Positions 32,449 to 42,712 of a stretch of 64,000 nt of DNA are shown piece by piece. The notes under the pieces are model-generated. The model saw only the letters and a list, made by a program, of their open reading frames with translations, had not been told where the DNA came from and ran no database searches. Every line of letters starts with the position of its first letter. Positions within the stretch are counted from its first letter, which is position 1. The DNA is from Phoronis australis. Its lineage: Eukaryota; Phoronida; Phoronidae. Made by a program: the position numbers and the translations under genes. Location: assembly GCA_002633005.1 (NCBI GenBank), contig NMRA01000537.1:60001-124000 (forward strand), written 5' to 3'.

Positions 32449-34287
32449 AGGTGCTGAGCATCGTGGGAAGACGGACTTTGTTTGAATATTGAGTGATAAG
32501 CTTGGTTGGAGATTGAATGGCTGGTTTCATCCATTGACAGTAGATGGCAGCAGGGTTTCTATAGTCGCCGTTGATATGCAATAATAATCCACAAAATGGA
32601 TAATTACTCTGGTTGACAAGTCTTGACAAAGCTTTGACAAAATTGTGAAGACAAATGTGAAAATTAGCCAAGAAATTTATGTACAGCAAAAGAAAAACAA
32701 ATGCGTAGTCAGCTTAAGTAAGACCAGGGAAAGCTGTAATCAGAAGACAATACCCGTTATAAGTCAAAGGCAAATTTGCAGTCATGTGTTACTCTGATTG
32801 CTGATTTTCAGTGACGAGATTTTTAATTTTCTGTTAAAAGTATTGTGTTAGTAATTTTCATTGGTGGAGGTTGAGTTGGTAACAAGTTTTATATTTTTGG
32901 TAAGCAATCTGAATCCATAATTAGAATGGACTAGGTATTTTAGCTCAGGACGAAGTATTCTAAACATTGTAAGTATCATCTCACATGGTTTTCCTCTAGA
33001 GTATGACAAAAATACTCATTGGAAAATTGCCCTTTGCGAGTGGATAGTGCAGATTTTTTAACGTGTTGCGTGCCTGTGTGTGTGAATGTTTAGGTATACC
33101 ACTAGAGCGCCTGCTGTTGGTAAACGAGACAGGAAAAGTGTCCTTCTATTTTTGTTGAAAGATTCGATATATTTTTTAGTAATTTATTTAGCAAGCTTCA
33201 TTCCAAGCAATCCTTGTAGTGTTACGCAATTTTTATTTTAAAAATTTTAAAAATCGAGTTGAATGCATCATTCGCTTCCCTTCATTTCCATTTGAATTCA
33301 AATGGTGCATAGTCAGTTATCAAATATAAACCTTTTTAAAGGTTCAAATATTATTAAAATACACTGCATATTATGAAATGTTGTAAAATTAATGTTTTTG
33401 ATAAAGTTGTGTGCTATATCATTTCGATAAAATTTGGGACAGCTTTGAAGATGGAAGTTCATAATGACATCGCTTTAATACATTTTCATTCAACTCTGCA
33501 AATATAAGATGTATGCTTATGAAATTATCAGGGATGTAAGAGATCTGTGTCGACATGAACTTTGCCATCGAAGCTATCACAAGTTTCGTCTTAATTTACA
33601 TTTTTGTTTCTGCATTTTCAAGCAAAGCGTGCAAGGGGCACTAACCAGACAGTACTCTGCAGGTTAGATGAATTTGGTTGGTATTTAAGTCAAGGTGGCG
33701 TATACAAACTTTTGATATTCTGTTCTGGATTGAGAACAAAACTGTCACTCAAGCATTTAGTACTTAAGATGAGCTTATCAGACATGTGATCATTTGTTGT
33801 TTGCATTGTTCGAGCATTTAGTAAATGATTCATGCGAGCATACATGTATCTGACATCGATAATCATTTTATTTTCTCTGCGTCTTTAAGAATAATGGGTC
33901 GGCATTTATGTGAACTTTTTAACCCATTTTTGTAGGATTGTTGAGGAAAATTTAATACTACTGGTGTAGCATTTTGTTTTTCAGTATCATCTCGTCCAAT
34001 TTTGATAATTAATTTCAGGGTGATATTACATCAATCATTGCAGTGCAGGTGTTGCGATGAATGTTGAATTCATAACACGGTTCCAAATATTTCAGGTTTT
34101 GTATGTTATTGAGTAATGCACAACCTTGACCTTGGAACAGGTCTTCTAAATCAGTGATTTGTTTTCTTGTTCCTGTTAATAGCTGAAAGTCAGTAGTATT
34201 AAATAATGCCTGATTAGTACATAAAGTATTAATAGTTGTTGGTTGGGAGTACGAAATATGCGTTTTTTTTAATTTGCTGCGTTGATG

Positions 34288-34300
34288 AATAAAAAATAAA
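34288..34300 (+). promoter_or_regulatory. candidate AKNA polyadenylation signals
   Basis: Two closely spaced AATAAA hexamers, about 1.85 kb after the AKNA stop in an AT-rich stretch that fits a long 3' UTR. Candidate only. Confidence 0.3.
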
Positions 34301-34745
34301 CTGAATTGAGCATTTTTATCATTCTGCGTTTTTGGTTTTGAAACAATCGGGAACCAACGACGCTTAAGAGCTGCAGAGTTCAGTTACTCGAATGTTAACA
34401 ATATCTGTTTTAAGGAACTTAAAGGTGATTTTAAAACTTAACTGCTACAAGTGGAAAGTACCTGTTTTCCACGTATAACTAGAAATGATTGTCACCAAAG
34501 CCAGCAGCCAGGTGACTTGGTAAACTTAACAACTCAAAAACCTCAATCTTTGACTATAAAATAAACCTAAACAATGATGAAAATAAACTGCTGCAATCAA
34601 CTACAAAACCAAGTAAGTTCATATTAGACAAAATGAACCCTTAACATAACTTAAAATTTCAAGTAGCCTTTTTTATTTTAACAAGTAACAAGACTCCAAA
34701 GGATTTTTTAGGTATACGCTGTTAATGAACCTTCACGAGAGGCCT

Positions 34746-34803
34746 ACTTCACAATCGGTGTCGATAGTTGGATTACTTCACAATAGGTGTCGATAGTTGG
34801 ATT
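34746..34803 (+). repeat. 29-bp direct duplication
   Basis: ACTTCACAATCGGTGTCGAT and the nine bases after it are repeated at once, with one change (ATAGG for ATCGG). Confidence 0.85.
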
Positions 34804-35232
34804 GTTGGTGCGTGACTTCAGTAAGCAAGCCGTAAAAAAACACCTTGGCTTCCAGATGTCAATAAAATTAAAAAAGTAAGTTATAAAGAACATAGACTTG
34901 TTTGTTCATAGTGGATTACCTACTTGGAGATATGTTAACCCTACACTTCACATTTTGTTATGATGAGCATATTTTTTAAGTGGTCAAATAATCAATAGAT
35001 CTGAAGAATAAAGAGTCCAAACTTATCACCATGTTCCCAGCTAAGTCCTGGGCAGTCGAGTTTTCATCAGTTACCACAGGCACAAGCAACATCCCATTCA
35101 AAAAGTAATTTAAAAGCCTGTGTCCCGTGGTCTGGTTTCTTTAACGTGTCCTAAACGCATCCTCCTTAAACAGAAAAGCGTAATGTAGTGCGCGAGATAG
35201 AGAATGAGAGTGAGATGTCAATCAACGTTTCC

Positions 35233-35431
35233 TCAATCCCACGATTCCTCTGCCATATCCTCCAATGCCAGCCTCGTGGTGGTGATGTCCTCCTCTGCAT
35301 CCGAGAATTGTCCAGACGTAGAATTATTATCACTGTCTGTTGTCAAGGAATCTGAATCATTGTCTATTGTTACCACAATGGCCGACTGATCATGGTTAAG
35401 TACGTAAGTGTCCGATTCTAATAGTAACGAC
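35233..35431 (-). CDS. HENMT1: HENMT1 last coding exon
   Basis: Acceptor TTTTAG. It codes for SLLLESDTYVLNHDQSAIVV and then an acidic Ser/Asp/Thr-rich tail ending AEESWD and TGA at 35233-35235. Confidence 0.85.
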
Positions 35432-38400
35432 CTAAAAGTGAAATTGAGATGATGCGTTAAACAAGGCCTGGAAGTTCAATATCCCAGAGGCACGAGGATT
35501 TTTAAGGTTGTGTAGGACCTTATTGATGACAATAAATCTGTACATGCAAATGCTATAGAATTTATCTCATGAATTGAGGATAAACAAAAGCGAACATTTC
35601 ATAATAGATTTTTGCTAAATACAAATAATCACCGAAGTCAAGTGCATATCTTAAACAGTTGCTAGAAGTGTTCAAAAACACTTGACTCTGTTCATGGCCA
35701 TCATATTATGAACATTATCACTCATTCAATTTCAAGTACTCGATTCGTAAATTATAAATCAAAATATTTTTTTATTCTTAAACAACACTGTAATATTTCT
35801 TCCGGCATTGCTTAGCCTCTCTTCCATATCACCTATGAAAGAATCTTTTAATTCATCACACAAAATGTGATTCACCATTCTTTTTACTACAACCAGCTCT
35901 GGTTTATTTTTAGGATGCACTAAACTACTCTTGAGGGTGGTAGGCTTGTAAGCTATTTCCTTTGTATTAAAAGTTTTGCGGAGACCCCCATATATTTCTA
36001 ACGGATGGAACAGTAACCATAGTTGGAATATTTTCTCTCCTTCATACAATTATCACTCAACCATGGATGCGTGAGGTTCTGTAAATCGCTCAACCAGGTA
36101 TCCACAGTTTTCTCAGAGCACTGAGCTGCTCAAGCAGTACATAAACATCTCGGCAACAGTCTGATATAATGTGCCCGTATTTTGAGAACCAGTTTGATGC
36201 CTGTTATTCAGTGGAGAAAAACTGGTTCTCAAAATTCGGGCACATTATATCAGACCATTACCATCATCTCAGGACAGCAGGGGCATTATCAGTGAGAAAA
36301 GTAATTTTCTGAAATCAGTCTCTGAGCGGAGTTGAACTGTGGTCGCATCTCACACGTACCGGAGCTAAATGACACAAGATAAATGGGAGAGTATTTTAAG
36401 CGTTATAACTGGTGAAGACACCGACATTGACTTCAACCTTTGACAGGCAACAGCAAGAATTTCCAATTCACAACAAAATCACATATAACTCTGGACAAGG
36501 CTTAATAACTGCAAGAAGTTATTAAATTAATAACTTCAAGAAGTGTATTCTATCCAACAGTAATTCCAAAACTACATTTTTCCGCCACAAAACCCCTAAT
36601 GCCATTTTAAACTCTGCAGTTTCTGAACCCCTCAGTAACACTAGATACTCATTTGAGGTGAAATTGCTAAACAGGGTGTTCTTGGTTTACACGGCATGTT
36701 GGAGAGGCTATGAGGAAGAAAGCCAAGAGTCCCATCCTGGATATTAAACACAAGTTTTCTGAACCACGGTTCTGGGCCCTGGAGTTGTTGTTTAGGAACA
36801 CTGACAGAGGGCACAATTTTCACAGGAATCAGTCACGTGTCAACTCCAGTAGAAAAAGCCAGGCAGTTCTGCAACGTCGGAAGAAATATTACGGCAACTT
36901 TCCAGAAGTGTTTTGTCCCATAGTTTGCCAATCAACTTCAGGAAGATGATTTTCGTGCTTAAATGAAAGAAGCGACAATGAACGTGTTTTGCTTTTCGTT
37001 AAAACCTTGAGAAGTCAACATGACAGAGACGATATATTGACATTACGTTTAGGACAACTAACTGTAGTCATGGTTACCTGAGGGTGTCCAGGTCCCCACA
37101 AAGATTCTTTATCCGCCTACAGCTGATCAGCCTTTCCAGCGGCACCGTAACTTTCAACTCGTTGCTCTTCTGCACATCTGTATTCTCACCCTCTTCAAAA
37201 CGGGACAACTGCATCCTGGACTGAGCATCGCACAAACAGCCGAAACCAAAATTCCTAAAACTCTGATTCTTGCCCGCATCACCAGATGATAACACACGGG
37301 TATTATTTACACCAGTATCGTTCCCGTCAATTGGTTCCCGCAACGAACTCGTGTGGTGCTCGTTACCTGTCCTCCAACTAGCAGTCATCTCATGCGATGA
37401 CTTGTCAGATGTATTATAAATGGAGTCTCCTTCTCCATTGCCATGACAACGTCCGTTCATCAAAGGGTCGGTTGTATGATCATCATACTGACAGTCATTA
37501 TAATTGGAATTCTGAAACTCGCGACACAGGTTTCGCACCATGTAGTCCACTTCCAGATACGTTTTCTGCTTCAGAGACAACGGTGATTTCTGGTAGGGGT
37601 GTTCGCGCTCGGCAATCTGTAATGAATTTAATTGCGTCAGCTGTGGTGTTTTCTTTAAAACTGTTTCTTTTCCTGATAATACATGCACACATACAGAGTT
37701 TTCCAGAAAGTCACTAGGTGGCACTTGCTACAAATTTAAATATTTCACGGTTTTAATGAGACATAGCATCAGTCCTTTAAATCATTTTACAATTATATGA
37801 GCCAATATGTTTAATTGTGGGTGGCGTTTTTTTACAAAAAACATTTTGGTCTTTTAAAAAGTTATATTAATTTCTTAAACTGGCATGAAAAGGCTTATAT
37901 TCATTAGGTCATGTGACGTGCCTACAGGTGGCATGCTGATCAGACTTAAAATGATTGTGATATTTTGGTCTTTAGCATTTCATTTGATTTGAAGGAGATT
38001 CTTGTTCAGGAATCTGGATTGTGTTAACTTCACGTTTGTTTATACTGATATACAGGTACTTTGCAAATGAAACTGAACGGGTTTGACGCACCAATCCACG
38101 ACCAAACATTTCAATTCTGGCAAATTCTCGTCAACTGATGTGGCTCCACACACTTTGACAAACTGACGACAACGTGCCTCGCAACTTTGACTAAAGTTTG
38201 ACAAAAATCACATTTTATTGCGACAAATATTTCACTAAATTGCGAAAGTCCTTCTAATCTATTTTTAAACCTACTATTTATCAGGGCTTGGAATTTTCCG
38301 CGGAAACGCGGGTTTCCGCTTTTTTCAAATGTGCTTTCCGCTTTTTTTATAATATTTCCGCGTAAAAAAATCGGATTTGATATAAAATTTCCACGGCAAA

Positions 38401-41400
38401 TTCCTTTTCTACAGCGGCGTTGCAGACGACGTTCACCTCGAAAAGCGGAAGTTGCTCTTTATGTTCGGAGAAACGTAAATTGTCAACATTGCCGGGGCAT
38501 CTGAGATAGCGTGGTGTGATTTTCAATGGCGTCTCGTGTTATTGTTAAGCGCGGCGACAAATACTACCGCTCTGCAGTCAAAAATGTGTGGGTTGGGAGT
38601 AGACGGGCGAGCTAAAAGGACGCAGACGCATGCTACTGATGGTGGTAACGTTTTTTTTTTTTTAGTCCTCCCGATTTTTGTCGGGGAAAGGTTCATATTG
38701 ACCAGTTCTAGGCTGGTTATCGGACGATGATTTGGGCCGTAAAAGTTTCAAAGTTTCCGCGTTTTTTGTCATTGGTCAATCCAAGCCCTGATTTATTCAA
38801 TGCGTTCTCACCAGTTCATAAACTTCACCACCCTGAACATCAGAGGTCTTCGCACATGTCGCCAACCTTCTGAACACAGCGGTCTGTGTGCAGTGACCAA
38901 CATCCCCAGCCTCTGGTGACCAAGATTCCCCCACTCCTGTGTACTCTACACTGTACGAGTATTTTAGTGCCACATTGGAACACCTGAGAAATGAAATGTT
39001 AAATATGTCATTGTGTTTTGAAGAACTGGAAATAAATATTTTAGCTGAAGCACTATGTAAAGCCTTACATATAAAATTTACAGAAAAGTAGTAAAATCCT
39101 AACACTAGGCATTCTGAGGAGCAAGTGCTCAAGATGGTCTAATTAATTCCAACAGAATATGGATTTCTGTCATTTAGAACCATGTCTGCTAAACAAATGA
39201 ATAGAGACAAAGAATTGTATAAGCATCAGCAGATAAATTTCAACACAAGAATGAATCAAATATAATGACGCAAGATCGAAGATGTAAGACTTCCGTGAGG
39301 ACGATAGCTTGTTTATGGTGAAGATTTTCAAAAAATATGGTGTAACCTGAAAGTGGCTGAGTTTTTGTTGGAAGGGTCCAAACCATATTTCGAATGTAGT
39401 AATCTCATTTTCAGAGTTCAAATTTGTATGTGATTTTTATGAAAAAAGTTGCATAAAAAACATTAAGTTTAGAAAACTGTAAAAGCACATCATTTTTAAA
39501 TTTAACCTGGGTGTTTATGTATCAAACAACACCCATTATTTTTTAATATGATTGTACTTTTCTTTTCTGAAAAATTTTATCAAAAACGCCTGGTCGTGCC
39601 ACCCAAATAATGGCAGTTTAGTGTCAAAAATCAAAATCTATGGGCTTCATACCAAGAGAAACATTTCTAGAGTTAACTTCTAAAGTTTTTTTACATAGCA
39701 GAATGCCCAAACTTGTCACAAGGTCCCAAATGAAACTGATGTTGTGAGCATAAATGAACCGTTCCGATAAGCATTTTCAAAGTTTCGGTAAAAAAATCTC
39801 AGGGGCAGCTTCTACAACTAGGGACACCAAAATTCAAACCGAATGGGAATTTTCTCAATTCTGAGAATTGGGCCATTGCAAATGTGGAGTTCGTCATATT
39901 TCTCAAATATCGGACACTGCATTTTGTATCAACAAAGTCTGACAGAGTTAAAATCACTGAAAAAAGCTACCAACGCAACAGAATTTGGAATGGCTAATTT
40001 TTCATTTTTCTTGAATTTGGGACAGCCAACGTTGCCCATTTCTAAAATTTGGTACAAGCTCTGACCTTGAGAAGAATTAATTTATTTTTCACTGTCCCAA
40101 ACAAGGGAATTTTTACTGCAGCAGGGCTTGCAACGACCAATGACAAAGAAGTGGAAAATTTTCCAGGTTATGTACCACCTCATTAATGAATACGGTTCTG
40201 CGACAGAAATATTTTTTTTCATAAAATTTAAGTGAAATAAACGTTTTTGCATGAATAAAGTCAAAATAACATCAAAAAAGAAATGATTCAGAAGAAAGCG
40301 GAAACTGGAAATCAAATAAAGAGGAAATCGAAATGAAAAAAGTGGAAAATTCCAAGCCCTGCTGCAGTTCTGAGCATAATTTACCATTCCTGGAATTGTC
40401 GTCTGCTCCACTCAAACTTGTGGTCCCAGTGTCGGAATCCACCCGTGTCACCAGGAAAAAGTTTGTTAAATTCGGCATTTGGTGTTGTTATGACAACCAG
40501 GAGAGGACGAATGAAAACAAAAACGGTCTGTGGAAAGACATCCAAGGTTTTCACATCCAAGTGTTCTATTCTGAAACACAACAACAAACTTCATGTAATA
40601 TTACGAAAGAAATTTACAAAAATTTGAACTTTTTAGAAATACGATGGAAATAGCTATTTAATAATTTTAAGAGCTGCAGTAACTCCCCCTATTACACAAA
40701 AGCGGAACAATTTAACATCTTCAATTCCTAATAGCGAAGAGTGCATAAGGCATACGAATCCTATCACTCATTTCTCATATATAATGTACTGAAGTTTGCC
40801 ACATTTGGAAAATTTTCAACAGTCCTACAAAGTCTTAATAAGGGATATTACAACCTCAAACCTGTGAGACCCATAGCCTGTCAGAGAACATTGGCTTCAA
40901 ACAAACAGGAAATTGGATGGGCGTTCTTCCACAACACACAGAAGAATCTGTTACCTAACTACCGTCTCACCCAATCTACATGAAACACAAAAACAACGGC
41001 CTCAACTCACACTTCAATCATTGTTACTGCCTCACAACCTTTGACCCTTAGGTCACAATCAGCCAGACTACCGCAATAGAGTCTCATAGTGAGGGGCTTC
41101 TCTCGCGGGTCCAGGTAGTCTGTCGTGAGAGGAGTGATGAAATACGTGTTTGCCTTGAGAACACCTGCGTCAACATCAACCCCTGTGATCGACTGCAGAG
41201 ATGGAATGTTCTTGAGGTACCGCATGAATTTACAGGACGAACAGCCAAAGTCGATCACCTGAAACAAAAGGTTTCTCAATGAATACAAGGGGTTCTAAGT
41301 CAAAACAAAGGGTTCTCGGTAAATAAAAAGGATTTCCAGTCAAAAAGGTTCTCAGTGAATGAAAGTGGTTCTGAGTCAAAGCCAAAACATGGGATTGTTA

Positions 41401-42712
41401 GCCAGCACAAGGGATTCTGAGTGAATTTTCCAATTTGCACCTTTTTAGGTAATAATTGGTATAAATCATAAGACAAGACAACGGGTAGACAGCTTGTGCA
41501 GCAGACAGGTGTAGTACATCATAAATATTAAGCTGTAATACCATCTGACACGTGAACGCATTATGCTGTAATACTACGCGACACCTGAACGCAAGAATAC
41601 AGCAGCCCCTATCACTAACATTTTCGATTACCGCAGTTTTCTTGTACCGCATTTGACCACTAAAAAGTCCCTTTCCTTTACGTTCAGGAATTTTGAACGC
41701 AGGGTGAGTTTTGCCAGTCAAAAGATATCACTAATACATTAACATTTTGTAACATTCAGAATGTTAGTATTTGGCTTATTTTACAACTGTCTATTAATTT
41801 TTAAAGTGTTCTAGAAAGCGGTTGGGATTTCCACACAAACCTCATTATATATGGCAGCACTTGAGTGAGTACCCATAATGCACGAGTCAGCTGTCAATCA
41901 CTACAGTGGCCATTTTAGGTTGTAGTGCATGACCAAAACTATAATCAAACTAAAAATTCATATTAAATTGACAATATTAATTGTGTAGAAATAGCATATT
42001 TGGGCTTATAGTTTTGACTGGGAACAAATTGTGCTAAAATAAGTTTTATGAAGTTTTTAATAAAAATGCGGCACAAAGAGTATAAATACACATAAGGCTA
42101 TTGAACCTATACAGCAGTATCTGTCTCATCTACCGGCAAGAATTCAACAGCCGCTTGCCTAACCGATTCCATCCAAACAAGCAATTAATAAGAAGGCTGA
42201 TCCCCTCTGCAGAAATCCGAGACAAGAAGCAAATCATCACCAACATTTCATTAATATAGGGAAATTTGTGAAAATGAAAAAATATTGGGTGTGACACGAC
42301 ATCATGTCCTTTCCAGGAAATATTCAAAAGCCTAGTGTATTGAAGTCAGCAGTATGTTCTGATGCCAATCTGCTATTTTTCTGATCGGTTGACAACCGGT
42401 TGATGAATAATCAGCTGACTCTTTTCCGACCAGTTGATAGTGACCTGAACTGTAGTTCAACGCTACAGCTCAATCCTTTAGAATACGAAACCGCCGTCTC
42501 CCGTACCTTGAAGACCTGCGAGAAGTTCAACGTACCGAGGTGCATCCTTCTCGCTCTACAACGTCTGCCACCTGTTGATAGCGTTGTACGTACAGAGGAG
42601 GGTCGAAAGCAGGACCACTATCACAAATGTCCGTAGCACCAGGTGCTTGCTCTGGTGGACCAAGTTGAACACCTTCATTTCCTTTAGAGGTCTCTGCACT
42701 TTTGTCCAAGTC
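35233..42712 (-). CDS. HENMT1: HENMT1, small RNA 3' 2'-O-methyltransferase (first exon not found)
   Basis: Joining 42712-42536, 41258-41011, 40570-40385, 38983-38812, 37616-37078 and 35431-35233 on the minus strand gives 1521 nt: 506 residues plus TGA, all introns GT/AG and in phase. HENMT1 methylates the 2'-OH of the 3' end of piRNAs and protects them from tailing and decay. Order seen: FDPPLYVQRYQ; SAM-binding VIDFGCSSCKFM and GVDVD; the metal-binding ExxEH split over exons 2 and 3 (MIEVIEHLD); TPNAEFN; GGFRHWDHKFEW with the second histidine ligand; YSVEYTGVG; then VPLERLISCRRIKNLCGD near the end. All catalytic ligands are present. The tail after the methyltransferase domain is longer and more Ser/Asn/Asp-rich than in human HENMT1 (about 393 residues). 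The first exon seen starts at an acceptor and has no Met, so an upstream start exon is missing. Confidence 0.92.
35759..36049 (-). pseudogene. Penelope-like element relic (RT C-terminus to GIY-YIG)
   Basis: In HENMT1's last intron, a 96-residue minus-strand frame holds LRKTFNTKEIAYKPTTLK then SSLVHPKNKPE, and after that ILCDELKDSFIGDMEERLS. This order (KP.T.. / LVHPK / C..C..SYIGET.R.L) is that of Penelope-like elements just past the reverse transcriptase, where the GIY-YIG nuclease begins; here one Cys is lost and YIGET reads FIGDM. A decayed fragment. Confidence 0.55.
36152..36262. mobile_element. palindromic MITE, about 110 bp
   Basis: The two halves are inverted copies: GTCTGATATAATGTGCCCG, then ATTTTGAGAACCAGTTT, return as AACTGGTTCTCAAAAT and CGGGCACATTATATCAGAC. 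Flanks ACATCTC (36145-36151) and ATCATCTC (36263-36270) suggest an 8-9-bp TSD. It lies in the last HENMT1 intron. Other copies: 59167-59274 and a half copy at 48790-48845. Confidence 0.82.
37078..37616 (-). CDS. HENMT1: HENMT1 exon e, variable C-terminal region
   Basis: Acceptor TTACAG, donor CTCAG|GTAACC, phase 0 in and 2 out. Mostly low-conservation, Asn/Asp/Ser-rich, but it ends in VPLERLISCRRIKNLCGD, which matches the conserved C-terminal block of animal HENMT1. Confidence 0.88.
38282..38790. mobile_element. hAT-like non-autonomous element with 6-bp TSD
   Basis: Ends are CAGGGCTTGGAATTTTCC and GGTCAATCCAAGCCCTG; the TSD is ATTTAT on both sides (38276-38281, 38791-38796). The left part (CCGCGGAAACGCGG, GCGGCGTTGCAGA, TGCCGGGGCA and more) is homologous to the 5' end of the decayed hAT at 48619-47750. 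It is thus a deletion derivative that still holds the start of that transposase frame. It sits 22 bp into a HENMT1 intron. Confidence 0.85.
38812..38983 (-). CDS. HENMT1: HENMT1 exon d
   Basis: Acceptor TTCTCAG. It codes for CSNVALKYSYSVEYTGVGES and on to EVYEL, donor CTG|GTGAGA. YSVEYTGVG closes the methyltransferase fold. Confidence 0.92.
40122..40361. mobile_element. hAT-like MITE, 240 bp, 6-bp TSD
   Basis: Ends CAGGGCTTGCAACGACC and AATTCCAAGCCCTG; TSD CTGCAG at 40116-40121 and 40362-40367. Same family as 38282-38790 and 1568-1735. Only about 18-24 bp separate it from the donor of HENMT1 exon c. Confidence 0.87.
40385..40570 (-). CDS. HENMT1: HENMT1 exon c, catalytic
   Basis: Acceptor GTTTCAG. 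It completes MIEV-IEHLD (two Glu and one His metal ligands), then TTPNAEFNKLFPG and HWDHKFEWSR with the remaining His. Donor AATG|GTAAAT splits a Trp codon. Confidence 0.93.
41011..41258 (-). CDS. HENMT1: HENMT1 exon b, SAM-binding
   Basis: Acceptor GTTTCAG, then VIDFGCSSCKFMRYL (motif I) and ITGVDVDAGVL (acidic motif II), ending MIE plus two bases of the next codon at donor GTGAGT. Confidence 0.93.
41262..41425 (-). repeat. minisatellite next to a HENMT1 splice acceptor
   Basis: About seven 20-24-bp units resembling AAGGGTTCTCAGTGAATAA (with GTCAAA variants) abut the pyrimidine tract of exon b. On the transcribed strand it lies directly upstream of the acceptor. Confidence 0.7.
42536..42712 (-). 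CDS. HENMT1: HENMT1 exon a (most 5' exon found)
   Basis: Acceptor TTTTTAG at 42713, donor ACCTCG|GTACGT. The frame opens DLDKSAETSKG and reaches FDPPLYVQRYQQVADVVERE, the conserved lead into the SAM motif. It has no in-frame ATG. Confidence 0.88.

Larger units (their letters stand above)
32449..35232. other. AKNA 3' UTR and gap between convergent genes
   Basis: The two genes end tail to tail 2.8 kb apart. Contents are AT-rich DNA, a 29-bp duplicate (34746-34803) and candidate poly(A) signals on both strands (TTTATT at 34672-34677 would serve the minus-strand gene). No further exons were seen. Confidence 0.5.
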
